64,000 bases of DNA from Bacillus sp. AFS006103 (GCA_002559145.1 NTXX01000011.1:65855-129854); one strand, 5' to 3'; positions 7,748 to 17,306 are shown, counted from the stretch's first letter. Translations and numbers: made by a program. The notes: generated by a model not told the origin, from the letters alone.

Positions 7748-9382
7748 ATGGAGATTTTAAATCTCTCTCTACCAGCAACAAATCGGTTTGCGTCGAATTA
7801 TTTGGAACAATCTCCTGAAATCCAGTCTTTTTTTCATTACAGGTATAATGAATTTACTGATGATGACAAAAGGGTTTCTGAACTAAGTAACCGGTCCTTT
7901 CCTCGCGTGGAAGTTGCTGAACACATTGAGAGCTTTATGAAGCGGTTTCCATCGTCTGAAGCTGTTATAAAGTCAATTGATAAACTTAAAACAAATAATA
8001 GCCTCGTAGTTATTGGGGGGCAGCAGGCAGGTATCTTAACAGGACCGCTTTATTCAATACATAAAGTTATTTCAATTATTAAGTTAGCGGAACAAAAGGA
8101 GAAGCAGCTAGGAATACCAGTTGTTCCTGTATTTTGGATTGCGGGAGAAGATCATGATTTCCAAGAAGTTAATCATGTATTTGTGCCCGTTAATCAAAAG
8201 GCGGATAAATGGACCTATCCGGAAAGAGTAGTTAAGAAGAAAATGGTCTCTGATATACAGTTAAATCAAGAGGTCTGTCTTACATGGATGCAAAATCTAA
8301 TTGAGAATTTCGGTGAGACCGAGCACACGAATAAATTATTAGAATTTGCGAAAGAACAAGTGTCGATTTCAGCTACCTTCGTTGACTTTTTTGCAAATAT
8401 AATTATGGAACTGTTTAAGGATTATGGGTTGTTAATTGTCGATTCTGGTAACAAAGAGTTTCGTCAGCTGCAGAAAGAATTTTTCAAGAGTCAAATTTTT
8501 CAACATGAAGCAATAACAGACAAATTATTGGAACAACAGAGGAAAATTGAAAAAAGTGGTTTTCCAATTACGATTGAAGCAAGTGAAGAAAATGCAAACC
8601 TATTTTACTATGATCAAAATATGGGTGAACGGATTTTACTTGAATACGATCGAGGGAAGGATCGTTTTGTGGGGAAAAGTGGTTCCTTGGCATTTACGAG
8701 AGAACATTTAGTCGTGCTTGCTGAGGAGAATCCGGCTTATTTAAGCAATAATGTGGTGACGCGGCCGTTAATGCAGGAATGGCTTTTTCCAACAATTGCT
8801 TTTATTGCGGGTCCAGGAGAAATAGCATACTGGGCAGAACTCAAATTAGTTTTTGAACATTTTGATATTAAAATGCCGCCGATAGTACCCCGTTTGAATA
8901 TTACCATCCTTGACCGATCAGTTGAAACGGATGTGGCAGAATTACATCTAAATTTAGCAGACGTATTGAGCGGTGGTACGGAAAAAGGAAGACACCAATT
9001 TCTAGAATCAATTAAGGATAAAGAAGTGGAGTCGCTATTTTCAATTACGAAAGACCAATTAGTAAAGCAGTATCGTCAATTAGAAGCAAAAACGCTCGAG
9101 TTGGACCGCGGACTGTTACCTTTGTTAAAGAAAAACGAAAGTTATTTAATAAAAGAAATCGAGTTTTTGGAAAAGAAATTAGATGAATCGGTACGATTAA
9201 AACACGATAATATTATTAAAAAATATGCACGTGTTGATCTTGCTTTAAGACCAGACGGCTTTCCTCAAGAAAGGGTTTGGAATATCTTTTATTATCTCAA
9301 TCAATATGGATTGAACATTATTAATGACTTAATGACAGGAAGTTTCGAATTTGATGGACGGCACAAGGTTATGAAATTTTAA
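7748..9382 (+). CDS. bshC: Bacillithiol biosynthesis cysteine-adding enzyme BshC
   Basis: BshC adds cysteine to glucosaminyl-malate, the last step of bacillithiol synthesis, giving the main low-molecular-weight thiol of Bacillaceae. Length of 544 aa fits the family. Motifs: 'GGQQAGILTGPLYSIHK' (90-106), 'FWIAGEDHDFQEVNHV' (129-144, HxGH-like nucleotide site region), 'RPLMQEWLFPTIAFIAGPGEIAYWAEL', and a long C-terminal coiled coil (about 420-505). The ATG is preceded by AAAGGAAG. A second ATG four bases upstream is out of frame. Own promoter and terminator; the gene sits just before mraZ, as in B. subtilis (yllA). Confidence 0.95.
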   Translation: MEILNLSLPATNRFASNYLEQSPEIQSFFHYRYNEFTDDDKRVSELSNRSFPRVEVAEHIESFMKRFPSSEAVIKSIDKLKTNNSLVVIGGQQAGILTGPLYSIHKVISIIKLAEQKEKQLGIPVVPVFWIAGEDHDFQEVNHVFVPVNQKADKWTYPERVVKKKMVSDIQLNQEVCLTWMQNLIENFGETEHTNKLLEFAKEQVSISATFVDFFANIIMELFKDYGLLIVDSGNKEFRQLQKEFFKSQIFQHEAITDKLLEQQRKIEKSGFPITIEASEENANLFYYDQNMGERILLEYDRGKDRFVGKSGSLAFTREHLVVLAEENPAYLSNNVVTRPLMQEWLFPTIAFIAGPGEIAYWAELKLVFEHFDIKMPPIVPRLNITILDRSVETDVAELHLNLADVLSGGTEKGRHQFLESIKDKEVESLFSITKDQLVKQYRQLEAKTLELDRGLLPLLKKNESYLIKEIEFLEKKLDESVRLKHDNIIKKYARVDLALRPDGFPQERVWNIFYYLNQYGLNIINDLMTGSFEFDGRHKVMKF

Positions 9383-9383
9383 G

Positions 9384-9420
9384 AAAAACTCCACTTAAGC
9401 AGTGGAGTTTTTCTTTTTTT
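9384..9420 (+). terminator. Terminator after bshC
   Basis: Perfect stem AAAAACTCCACT / AGTGGAGTTTTT (9384-9395 and 9401-9412) around TAAGC, then CTTTTTTTTT. It separates bshC from the dcw cluster. Confidence 0.93.
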
Positions 9421-9443
9421 TTGTAAAAAAATAACATAATGAA

Positions 9444-9472
9444 AAAGGAATATTAAGAATTAAGGCGAATAG
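9444..9472 (+). promoter_or_regulatory. Candidate sigma-H promoter for the mraZ operon
   Basis: AAAGGAATA (9444-9452) is a full match to the sigma-H -35 RNAGGAWWW. After an 11-base spacer, GGCGAATAG (9464-9472) matches RNNGAATWW except at the last base. Expected start is near 9479, directly upstream of the MraZ-type repeats. No good sigma-A promoter was found here. Confidence 0.5.
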
Positions 9473-9484
9473 TTAAAAAATAGG

Positions 9485-9531
9485 TGGTGGAAAGTGGGGG
9501 AATGTGGTACATTTTTAATAGAAAGTGGGGG
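9485..9531 (+). promoter_or_regulatory. MraZ operator: direct TGGNN repeats
   Basis: Three repeats, TGGTG (9485), TGGGG (9495) and TGGTA (9505), are spaced exactly ten bases apart. A fourth TGGGGG at 9526 doubles as the ribosome-binding site. MraZ binds TGGG-type direct repeats about one helical turn apart in its own promoter, so this is the likely autoregulation site. Confidence 0.7.
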
Positions 9532-9539
9532 TCATGGGT

Positions 9540-9971
9540 ATGTTCATGGGTGAATACCATCACAGCATTGATAATAAAGGCCGCATGATTGTGCCCTCCA
9601 AATTCCGTGATGAGCTTGGTGAGATGTTTATAATCACGCGTGGATTGGATCAATGTTTATTTGGTTACCCCATATCAGAGTGGGAGCTGATTGAAGAAAA
9701 GTTAAAAGGCTTACCTCTGACAAAAAAAGATGCCCGTGCTTTTACTCGCTTCTTCTTTTCTGGAGCAACAGAAAGTGAACTTGATAAGCAAGGAAGAATT
9801 AATATCCCAGCACCACTATTGCAATATGCAAAGCTAGAAAAAGAATGTGTAATTTTGGGTGTTTCCAATCGAATTGAAATTTGGAGCAAACAGATTTGGG
9901 AAGACTATTTTTCACAGTCAGAAGAATCTTTTGCGGAAATTGCAGAAAATATGATTGGCTTTGATATATAA
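9540..9971 (+). CDS. mraZ: Transcriptional regulator MraZ
   Basis: A 143-aa protein with two SpoVT/AbrB-like DNA-binding domains: residues about 5-47 ('[27 protein letters not shown]') and 76-119 ('[25 protein letters not shown]'). It forms a ring oligomer that represses the division and cell-wall cluster it heads. The ATG at 9540 begins the family start MFMGEY. Five further in-frame upstream codons lie on the ribosome-binding site and operator, so they are excluded. First gene of the dcw cluster. Confidence 0.97.
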   Translation: MFMGEYHHSIDNKGRMIVPSKFRDELGEMFIITRGLDQCLFGYPISEWELIEEKLKGLPLTKKDARAFTRFFFSGATESELDKQGRINIPAPLLQYAKLEKECVILGVSNRIEIWSKQIWEDYFSQSEESFAEIAENMIGFDI

Positions 9972-10034
9972 TGGATAAATTATGTTAATATAATTTCTGT
10001 TATAGATCGTTCGATTGGAAAAGGTGGTTACTAC

Positions 10035-10967
10035 ATGTTTGAACATACAACTGTGTTGTTAAAGGAAGCTGTTGAAGGATTAAATATTAAGTCAGATGGT
10101 ATTTATGTTGATTGTACTTTGGGTGGGGCAGGACATAGTGCCTTGATTCTTTCAAAACTCGGGCCCCAAGGAAAACTCTTTGCATTTGACCAGGATGAAA
10201 CTGCGATTGTACATGCTAAAGAGAAGTTAGCGCAATATGGAGACCAATTAGAGATAATTAAAAGCAATTTCCTATATTTAAAAGAAGAACTAGAAAATCG
10301 AGGAATTGCTAAGGTGGACGGAGTTCTATACGATCTCGGGGTATCCTCGCCACAATTGGATACACCGGAAAGAGGTTTTAGCTACCATCATGATGCACCA
10401 CTCGATATGAGGATGGATAATGAAGCAGATGTTTCTGCCTATGACGTGATTAATCATTGGGCATGGGAAGACTTAGTTCGCATCTTTTTTCGCTATGGTG
10501 AAGAGAAATTCTCTAAACAAATAGCCCGTAAAATTGAAGCGGCAAGAGCTTTGAAACCGATTGAGACAACAGCAGAATTAGTTGAATTGATAAAGGATGC
10601 TATCCCGGCGCCGGCTAGAAGAAAAGGTGGACATCCTGCCAAGCGGGTTTTTCAAGCAGTCAGGATTGCTGTCAATGATGAATTAGCTGTGTTTGAAAAG
10701 TCAATAAATCAAGCAATCGATTTATTAAACCCAGCGGGGAGAATAAGTGTTATTACCTTTCACTCTCTAGAGGACAGGATTTGTAAAGCAGCCTTTAAGA
10801 AAGCAAGTGAAACTCCTAATTTACCTCCAGGTTTACCAATCATTCCAGATGAGTATAAACCGATTTTAAAGCTAATTTCACGGAAACCTCTTCTTCCTTC
10901 TGAAGAAGAATTGGAACAAAACAATCGTGCAAGGTCTGCAAAGCTCCGTATAGCAGAAAAATTATAA
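10035..10967 (+). CDS. rsmH: 16S rRNA (cytosine(1402)-N4)-methyltransferase
   Basis: RsmH/MraW, which methylates N4 of C1402 in the 16S decoding centre using S-adenosylmethionine. The SAM-binding motif is '[10 protein letters not shown]' (26-35). Other conserved blocks are '[15 protein letters not shown]', '[16 protein letters not shown]', '[20 protein letters not shown]' and '[13 protein letters not shown]'. 310 aa, full length. Start ATG after AAAAGGTGGTTACTAC. Second gene of the cluster. Confidence 0.98.
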   Translation: MFEHTTVLLKEAVEGLNIKSDGIYVDCTLGGAGHSALILSKLGPQGKLFAFDQDETAIVHAKEKLAQYGDQLEIIKSNFLYLKEELENRGIAKVDGVLYDLGVSSPQLDTPERGFSYHHDAPLDMRMDNEADVSAYDVINHWAWEDLVRIFFRYGEEKFSKQIARKIEAARALKPIETTAELVELIKDAIPAPARRKGGHPAKRVFQAVRIAVNDELAVFEKSINQAIDLLNPAGRISVITFHSLEDRICKAAFKKASETPNLPPGLPIIPDEYKPILKLISRKPLLPSEEELEQNNRARSAKLRIAEKL

Positions 10968-11028
10968 AAAATGCCATCGCCTAGGCCGTGACAGAAAAAG
11001 AAAAAGAAAAAATCTGGAGGGGAAATGT

Positions 11029-11382
11029 TTGAGTAATCTTGCCAGGAAGTATTTAGAGCAGCAACTAACAGAGAAGAAAGTCGAAAAAAAGAGTCAAGTA
11101 CTTATCAAAAAATCCTGGCTCACTCCTGGAGAAAAAATAATTGGACTAGCCTTTGCCGGATTTGTGTGTTTTGGTGCCGTTCATATTATTTCGAACCAAG
11201 CAAAAATTTACGAGGTCAATAAAGATATTCAGATTATCGAAGCAAAAGTATCTGAACAACAGAAGGTAAATAGCGATTTACAGGTACAAGTAAGCGAATT
11301 AAGCGCTTACGACCGGATTTATAAAAAGGCTAAGGATATGGGCCTTATTAAAGATGAAAATAATGTCAAGGTAGTGCATTAA
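11029..11382 (+). CDS. ftsL: Cell division protein FtsL
   Basis: Small bitopic divisome protein, 117 aa: basic cytoplasmic N-terminus, one membrane segment (about 36-57, 'KIIGLAFAGFVCFGAVHII') and an extracellular coiled coil (60-103) that pairs with DivIC/DivIB. It starts with TTG (MSNLARKYLEQQ, matching the MSNLA start of B. subtilis) behind GGAGGGGAA. An ATG four bases upstream is out of frame and stops at once. One base separates its stop from pbpB. Confidence 0.93.
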   Translation: MSNLARKYLEQQLTEKKVEKKSQVLIKKSWLTPGEKIIGLAFAGFVCFGAVHIISNQAKIYEVNKDIQIIEAKVSEQQKVNSDLQVQVSELSAYDRIYKKAKDMGLIKDENNVKVVH

Positions 11383-11383
11383 A

Positions 11384-13612
11384 ATGAACAAGAAACAGCC
11401 ATATATGAATGTAGGAGCAGCCATTTTATTTGGATTTTTTGGCTTGCTCTTTTTTGTATTAATTTTTAGGTATTTTTCTATTCAAATCTCCGGAGAGGTT
11501 GACGGTCAGCCGCTTGCGGCGAAAGCACAAGAAAAATATAGCAGAGAAGGGAATTTGACTGCCTTAAGGGGCGATATCTTTGACCGGAATGGCGGAGTAA
11601 TTGCAGAGGATACCAATGCATATACCATAATTGCAATTTTAGATAAGAAGATGACAACAAATCCAAAAAAACCACAGCATGTAAAAAATCTGGACAAAAC
11701 AGCAAGAGAATTGTCAAAGTACCTAGAAATGGATGAATCAGAGATTTATAGTATCTTGTCCAAAGGGAAAAAAAGTAAAAAGTTTCAAGTTGAGTTTGGT
11801 AAGTCAGGCAGAGATATTACAAATCAAACAAAGAAAAAGATAGAAGATTTGAAGCTGCCAGGAATTACTTTTATTCGTGATTCCAAACGCTTTTACCCAA
11901 ATGGAGTGTTCGCTTCACATTTAGTGGGGTATGCAGACCGGATTGAGCAAAAGGATAAAACGATTAAATCGATTGGGAAAATGGGAATTGAGAAAATTCT
12001 TAACGATGAATTAACAGGGAAGAATGGGAAGGTAAATTTTGAGAGCGATTTATGGGGGTATATACTTCCTGATGGGAAGGAAAAAATTTCTCCTGCTCAA
12101 AATGGGAATGATGTCTATTTGACCATCGACCAAAAAATACAAACCTTTCTAGAAGATGCAATGAACAAGGTAGACAAGGAATATAAACCTGAAAAAATTA
12201 TTGCAATAGTTGCAGATCCGAAAACGGGTGAAATATTAGCGATGGGGCAACGCCCGACCTTTCATCCGAAAACAAAAGAAGGGATTGATAAAGGCTGGCA
12301 TAATGAAGCGATTGAAACCTCATTTGAACCCGGTTCGACAATGAAAATTTTTACGCTTGCAGCAGCTGTCCAGGAAAAGGTATTTCATCCGAATGAAACC
12401 TATCAATCTGGCTCCTATCAAGTCACTAATAAGGACAAAGCAATTCATGACCATAATTACTCAGGGTGGGGAACGATCTCCTATCTTGAAGGTGTGCAAC
12501 GTTCGTCTAACGTTGCCTTTGCGAAAATCGCGAAAGAGAAGCTGGGATTTGAAAAGTTTAGAGAATATTTAACAAAGTTTGGTTTTGATAAACCTACAGG
12601 CATTGACCTTCCAGATGAAACATCTGGAAAGATTCAGTTTACCTATCCGATTGAAAAAATTACGACGGCCTACGGACAAGGAACGGCAATAACACCGATT
12701 CAACAAATTCAAGCGGCAACAGCAATAGCTAATGACGGGAAAATGATAAAACCGCATGTTGTCAAAAAAATTGTTAATCATGATACAGGAGAAACAATTA
12801 AATCAAACTCTCCTGAAGTAGTTTCAACTCCAATATCAAAAGAAACAGCAAAACAGGTCCGCGATATCCTTGAAACCGTTGTTACCTCACCAAATGGAAC
12901 GGGTGGCCGTTATAAAATCGATGGGTACAGTGTTGCCGGGAAGACGGGGACCGCAAATATACCAGGACCGAACGGAAGGTATTTACAAGGGGCAGATAAT
13001 TATATGTTTTCGTTTCTAGGTATGGCCCCTAAGGATGATCCCAAATTAATTGTCTATGTTGCTGTTCAGCAGCCTGATCTTGACGGTACTGGGATGGGTG
13101 CCCTTCCTGTATCGGGTATTTTTAACCCTGTCATGAAAAACAGCCTGCAATATTTAAATATTAAGCCTTCTAAGAGTCAAAAAGCACAATTAAACAAACT
13201 GTCAGATTTTATTGGGAAGTCGGCCGATGAAACTGAAAAGGAACTAAAGGCAAAAGGTATTGAATCGGTTGTAATTGGTAAGGGAGTAAAGGTTGTCAGA
13301 CAACTGCCAGCGTCAGGAACGACTGTTTTAGAAGGTGAAAAGGTAATTATCCAAACTGATGGAGAAAAACTTGCCCCAAATATGATAGGATGGTCACTTA
13401 GAGATGTCATGAAAGTTGCTAATATTGCAGGCTTAAAACTAAATTCAAAGGGCCAAGGCTACGTAGCTCAGCAGAATATCAAACCAAAGACTATTATGCG
13501 AAACGGTGATTTCTTAATAGTTGATTTAAAAACCCCTGAAGAGCAATGGAATTTAGACAATAAGGCTGGATCAGAAGTCCAAGAAAAAACTGAAGTAAAA
13601 GTCCAAGATTAA
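11384..13612 (+). CDS. pbpB: Septal transpeptidase, penicillin-binding protein 2B
   Basis: Class B PBP that cross-links septal peptidoglycan together with FtsW-type glycosyltransferases. Order: N-terminal membrane anchor (about 9-33), dimerisation domain (from about 57, 'TALRGDIFDRNG'), transpeptidase with S318-T-M-K, S374-S-N and K520-T-G, and two C-terminal PASTA domains (about 603-659 and 661-716). 742 aa. Paralogue of the next gene, spoVD, which has one PASTA domain. ATG lies two bases after the ftsL stop. A weak hairpin follows, so some read-through into spoVD is possible. Confidence 0.96.
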   Translation: MNKKQPYMNVGAAILFGFFGLLFFVLIFRYFSIQISGEVDGQPLAAKAQEKYSREGNLTALRGDIFDRNGGVIAEDTNAYTIIAILDKKMTTNPKKPQHVKNLDKTARELSKYLEMDESEIYSILSKGKKSKKFQVEFGKSGRDITNQTKKKIEDLKLPGITFIRDSKRFYPNGVFASHLVGYADRIEQKDKTIKSIGKMGIEKILNDELTGKNGKVNFESDLWGYILPDGKEKISPAQNGNDVYLTIDQKIQTFLEDAMNKVDKEYKPEKIIAIVADPKTGEILAMGQRPTFHPKTKEGIDKGWHNEAIETSFEPGSTMKIFTLAAAVQEKVFHPNETYQSGSYQVTNKDKAIHDHNYSGWGTISYLEGVQRSSNVAFAKIAKEKLGFEKFREYLTKFGFDKPTGIDLPDETSGKIQFTYPIEKITTAYGQGTAITPIQQIQAATAIANDGKMIKPHVVKKIVNHDTGETIKSNSPEVVSTPISKETAKQVRDILETVVTSPNGTGGRYKIDGYSVAGKTGTANIPGPNGRYLQGADNYMFSFLGMAPKDDPKLIVYVAVQQPDLDGTGMGALPVSGIFNPVMKNSLQYLNIKPSKSQKAQLNKLSDFIGKSADETEKELKAKGIESVVIGKGVKVVRQLPASGTTVLEGEKVIIQTDGEKLAPNMIGWSLRDVMKVANIAGLKLNSKGQGYVAQQNIKPKTIMRNGDFLIVDLKTPEEQWNLDNKAGSEVQEKTEVKVQD

Positions 13613-13617
13613 TTGTT

Positions 13618-13650
13618 AATCCCGCTTATTTAAGTGGGATTTTCTCTTCT
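13618..13650 (+). terminator. Weak terminator between pbpB and spoVD
   Basis: Stem AATCCCGCTT / AAGTGGGATT with one G-T pair (13618-13627 and 13632-13641), loop ATTT, followed by an interrupted T-run (TTTCTCTTCTTT). Termination is probably partial. Confidence 0.55.
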
Positions 13651-13690
13651 TTATACACGTTAAGCTGCGTTCTAATACAGGGAGTACAAG

Positions 13691-13699
13691 CATATAAAT
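13691..13699 (+). promoter_or_regulatory. Possible sigma-E type -10 element for spoVD
   Basis: CATATAAAT resembles the sigma-E -10 (CATACAMT). A matching -35 is poor. spoVD is sigma-E dependent in B. subtilis. If used, transcription would start after the upstream ATG at 13698, which supports the start chosen at 13731. Confidence 0.25.
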
Positions 13700-13730
13700 G
13701 AACGATAGAAAAAGGAGGTTCGTTCAAAAA

Positions 13731-15650
13731 ATGCGTGTTTCTAATGTAACTGTTCGCAAACGTTTAATGATTGCTCTATTTGTTGGTATTCTAACCTTCT
13801 TAATTATTGATGTACGGCTTGGATATGTTCAATTTGTTTTGGGGGATTGGCTGACTTCTGGGGCAAGGGACTCTTGGAGTCGTAATATCCCCTTCGAACC
13901 TGAGCGTGGACAAATTGTTGACCGTAATGGGGTGCCACTGGCAACAAATATTAGTGCGCCAACTGTTTATGTTATGCCAAGACAAGTAAAAGATCCGGCT
14001 GCAACAGCAGAGAAGCTGGCCTCCGTGTTAAATATGCCAAAAGAGAAAGCCTATCGAGAAATTACAAAAAGTGCTTCTTCCGTGCGGATAAAGGAAGGAA
14101 GAAAAATTTCCCATGAAAAGGCAAAAGAGATCAGAGCCCTTGGTCTAGATGGCGTCTATATTGGGGAAGACTCCAAGCGCCATTACCCAAATGGGAGTTA
14201 TCTTTCTCATGTGCTTGGATTTACAGGGGTGGATAACCAAGGATTGATGGGGCTAGAGCAGTACTATGATAAAGAGTTAAGCGGTGAACGTGGAGCAGTT
14301 AAGTTTTATGCGGATGCCAAAGGAAAAAGAATGAATAGTATGGCAGATGATTATGAACAGCCAATTAACGGTCTTGATTTAAAACTGACAATCGATTCAA
14401 AAATACAAACTATTGTCGAAAGAGAACTGGATATTGCTGAGGCGAAATACAATCCAGATGGTATTATTGCACTTGCCATGAACCCAAATAGTGGTGAAAT
14501 TTTAGCCATGTCAAGCAGACCGACTTTTGATCCTGCAAATTTCCGGAATGTCCCCCAAGAGGTCTATAACCGGAACCTGCCAGTTTGGTCAACCTATGAA
14601 CCTGGTTCAACTTTTAAGATCATTACCCTGGCTGCAGCATTGAATGAAGGAAAGGTTAACTTGGAGAAGGAACATTTCCATGATTCTGGTTCGGTTCAGG
14701 TAGCCGGGGCGAGGTTAAAATGCTGGAAGAGGGGCGGTCATGGTGATCAAACCTTTTTAGAAGTGGTTGAAAACTCGTGTAACCCTGGCTTTGTTGAATT
14801 AGGTGATCGTTTGGGAAAAGAGAAGCTTTTTAAATATGTTAAGGATTTTGGGTTTGGACAGAAAACGGGTATTGATTTACAAGGAGAAGGTACGGGGATA
14901 TTATTTAATTTGAATCGAGTAGGTCCTGTTGAACAGGCAACGACTGCTTTTGGACAAGGAGTATCTGTAACACCTATCCAGCAGGTAACTGCAGTGTCCG
15001 CAGCGGTCAATGGTGGAATATTATACAAGCCGTTTATTGCGAAGGAGTTAATTGACCCCGTAACAAAAGAGATTGTGATGAGAAATTCTCCAGTTGAAAA
15101 AAGAAGAATAATTTCCGAAAAGACTTCAAAAGAAATTCGCCATGCACTTGAAAGTGTTGTCGCCCAAGGGACAGGTGGAAGGGCATTTGTTGAAGGCTAC
15201 CGTGTAGGTGGTAAAACTGGTACAGCGCAAAAAGCACAAAACGGGAGATATTTAGAAAATAACTTTATTGTTTCTTTTATGGGCTTTGCTCCTGCAGATG
15301 ACCCAGAGATTGTCGTATATGTTGCTGTTGATAATCCGAAAGGAGTAACGGCATTTGGGGGAACCATCACGGCTCCGATCGTAGGTAATATTATGAAGGA
15401 TAGCATGAAAGCAATGGGTATTAAGCCGAGAAAAGACCAAATTGAAAAAGAACTAAAATGGCCGGATACCCCATTAATAAAACTCCCTGATTTTACTGGT
15501 TTAACGAAAATGGAGTTAATGGATCAGCTTATTAACTTAAAGGTCGATGCAAGTGGAGAGGGAGATGTGGTGATTAGACAATCACCTGAAGCAGGAGCCA
15601 AAGTCAAAGAAGGCTCGAAAATAAGGCTATATTTCGGGAAGGAAGATTAA
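13731..15650 (+). CDS. spoVD: Sporulation-specific transpeptidase SpoVD
   Basis: Class B PBP needed for spore cortex synthesis, partner of SpoVE. Order: membrane anchor (about 11-28), dimerisation domain, transpeptidase with S293-T-F-K, S349-C-N and K495-T-G, then a single PASTA domain (about 583-636). 639 aa. C331 and C350 sit near the active site at the positions of the B. subtilis cysteine pair (C332/C351) whose disulfide is reduced by StoA, so the same redox control is likely. Start: ATG 13731 begins MRVSNVTVRKRL and follows AAAGGAGG (spacing 12, rather long). ATG 13698, 11 codons earlier, lacks a ribosome-binding site. Confidence 0.94.
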   Translation: MRVSNVTVRKRLMIALFVGILTFLIIDVRLGYVQFVLGDWLTSGARDSWSRNIPFEPERGQIVDRNGVPLATNISAPTVYVMPRQVKDPAATAEKLASVLNMPKEKAYREITKSASSVRIKEGRKISHEKAKEIRALGLDGVYIGEDSKRHYPNGSYLSHVLGFTGVDNQGLMGLEQYYDKELSGERGAVKFYADAKGKRMNSMADDYEQPINGLDLKLTIDSKIQTIVERELDIAEAKYNPDGIIALAMNPNSGEILAMSSRPTFDPANFRNVPQEVYNRNLPVWSTYEPGSTFKIITLAAALNEGKVNLEKEHFHDSGSVQVAGARLKCWKRGGHGDQTFLEVVENSCNPGFVELGDRLGKEKLFKYVKDFGFGQKTGIDLQGEGTGILFNLNRVGPVEQATTAFGQGVSVTPIQQVTAVSAAVNGGILYKPFIAKELIDPVTKEIVMRNSPVEKRRIISEKTSKEIRHALESVVAQGTGGRAFVEGYRVGGKTGTAQKAQNGRYLENNFIVSFMGFAPADDPEIVVYVAVDNPKGVTAFGGTITAPIVGNIMKDSMKAMGIKPRKDQIEKELKWPDTPLIKLPDFTGLTKMELMDQLINLKVDASGEGDVVIRQSPEAGAKVKEGSKIRLYFGKED

Positions 15651-15679
15651 TTCGGGGGAAATGCAATTCTTTGTGGCAG

Positions 15680-15713
15680 GGCGGTCGGAATGGTTTCCAC
15701 CGCCTAATTTTTT
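15680..15713 (+). terminator. Terminator after spoVD
   Basis: GGCGGT (15680-15685) pairs with ACCGCC (15699-15704), and the inner GGAA/TTCC extends the stem; TAATTTTTT follows. Confidence 0.72.
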
Positions 15714-15778
15714 CATTAAGGTTTGATTACTAAATAGCAAAATAAAATATTTTAATGTAAAATAAGATGGAACTTTCG

Positions 15779-15811
15779 TTAGGGGAAGACCCCTAAGGTA
15801 GATACCGGTAT
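15779..15811 (+). other. Hairpin and palindrome in the murE leader
   Basis: TTAGGGG-AAGA-CCCCTAA (15779-15796) is a perfect 7-bp hairpin without a T-run. Six bases later comes the 10-bp palindrome ATACCGGTAT (15802-15811). Both lie in the 195-base spoVD-murE spacer, just before the murE ribosome-binding site. Function unknown: RNA leader structure or protein-binding site. Confidence 0.5.
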
Positions 15812-15845
15812 TTTGTTTGAACGGTTATGAGAGGATTTGAGTGAA

Positions 15846-17306
15846 ATGAAGCTACAAAAGCTGCTTAAGAATTTGCATCTTTTAATTCCTTTTAAAGGTG
15901 AGGATTTGGATATTTCATCGATTGAAAACGATAATCGAAAGGTGCAAAACGGAAGCTTATTTATTTGTATTAAAGGCTACACAGTTGACGGCCATGATTT
16001 TGCGGAAGCAGCTGTTAAAAACGGTGCAGCAGCCATACTCGCAGAACGTCCGATAGCACTTGATGTGCCGGTAATTCTTGTGAAAGATACAACAAGAGCA
16101 ATGGCTGTACTTGCTGATACCTTTTATGGGCAGCCAACCAAAAAGCTGCATTTAATTGGAATCACAGGAACAAACGGGAAAACAACCACCAGCCATTTAA
16201 TTGAAAAAATAATGGTAGATGCCGGTCAAAGGACAGGTTTGATAGGCACGATGTACACTAAAATTGCTGAAGAGATCATTGAAACAAAAAACACAACTCC
16301 TGAAAGCTTGACATTGCAAAAAACCTTTCAACAAATGGTTGATAGAGGGGTAGAAACAGCAGTAATGGAAGTGTCTTCGCATGCCTTAGATCTTGGCAGG
16401 GTACATGGCTGTGATTATGATGTGGCAGTTTTCACAAATCTAACGCAGGACCATCTTGATTATCATAAAACAATGGACGAATATAAGCGTGCCAAAAGTT
16501 TATTATTTGCCCAGCTTGGGAATACATTTAATCATCAACACCCCAAATTTGCTGTTTTAAATGCAGATGACCAAGCATCAGAAATGTATAGCAGGGCAAC
16601 CGCTGCACATATAGTTACCTATGGTATTGACATGAGGGCTGATATTCAGGCGAAGGACATTCAAATGACTTCTTCAGGCACTCGTTTCAATCTTATAATT
16701 GAAACAGAAATATATCCGGTTCAAATGCAATTAATTGGGAAATTCAGTGTTTATAATGTTTTAGCAAGTATAGCTGCTTCCCTTGTGTCAGGAATCGAAA
16801 TTAATCAAATTATCAAGTCTATTGAAAGTGTAGAAGGTGTTTCCGGAAGGTTTGAACTTGTAAATGCAGGACAAGATTTTACCGTTATAGTTGACTATGC
16901 CCATACACCTGATAGTCTTGAAAATGTATTAAAAACGATTCAGCATATTGCGAAGAAAAAAGTTTTTGTCATTGTTGGCTGCGGTGGAGACCGCGATCGT
17001 ACCAAGCGGCCATTAATGGCTCAGATAGCCTGCCAATGGGCTACTGATCCAATCCTTACTTCGGATAACCCTAGAAGTGAAGACCCTTTAGCAATTTTGA
17101 AGGAAATGGAAGCGGGGGTTAAGGGTGAGAAATATAAAATCATCCCTGACCGCAAAGAAGCAATTAATACAGCAATTCAACAGGCATCAAAAGATGATGT
17201 GGTCTTAATTGCAGGTAAAGGACATGAAACATATCAAATTATTGGCAATATAGTTCACGATTTTGATGATAGACTCGTGGCACGAGAAGCAATTGAGGGG
17301 AGATAG
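15846..17306 (+). CDS. murE: UDP-MurNAc-L-Ala-D-Glu:meso-diaminopimelate ligase
   Basis: Adds meso-DAP to UDP-MurNAc-dipeptide in the cytosol. Three Mur-ligase domains: N-terminal UDP-binding ('[21 protein letters not shown]', about 36-56), ATP-binding with P-loop [11 protein letters not shown] (105-115) and the carbamylated-Lys region 'YKRAKSLLF' (K217), and C-terminal domain with the DAP-selecting motif DNPR (407-410). The cell wall is therefore of the DAP type. 486 aa. ATG 15846 begins MKLQKLL, as in B. subtilis, with GAGAGGA ten bases upstream. TTG 15837 lies too close to that site. The next gene starts three bases after the stop. Confidence 0.97.
   Translation: MKLQKLLKNLHLLIPFKGEDLDISSIENDNRKVQNGSLFICIKGYTVDGHDFAEAAVKNGAAAILAERPIALDVPVILVKDTTRAMAVLADTFYGQPTKKLHLIGITGTNGKTTTSHLIEKIMVDAGQRTGLIGTMYTKIAEEIIETKNTTPESLTLQKTFQQMVDRGVETAVMEVSSHALDLGRVHGCDYDVAVFTNLTQDHLDYHKTMDEYKRAKSLLFAQLGNTFNHQHPKFAVLNADDQASEMYSRATAAHIVTYGIDMRADIQAKDIQMTSSGTRFNLIIETEIYPVQMQLIGKFSVYNVLASIAASLVSGIEINQIIKSIESVEGVSGRFELVNAGQDFTVIVDYAHTPDSLENVLKTIQHIAKKKVFVIVGCGGDRDRTKRPLMAQIACQWATDPILTSDNPRSEDPLAILKEMEAGVKGEKYKIIPDRKEAINTAIQQASKDDVVLIAGKGHETYQIIGNIVHDFDDRLVAREAIEGR

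Noticed and set aside
9427..9440. Sigma-A promoter for mraZ from TTGTAA and CATAAT
   Set aside because: Only eight bases separate the two hexamers; no usable -35 at 16-18 bases from CATAAT.
13698..13730. Longer spoVD N-terminus from ATG 13698
   Set aside because: No ribosome-binding site before it, the extra residues are not conserved, and AAAGGAGG lies after it, before ATG 13731.
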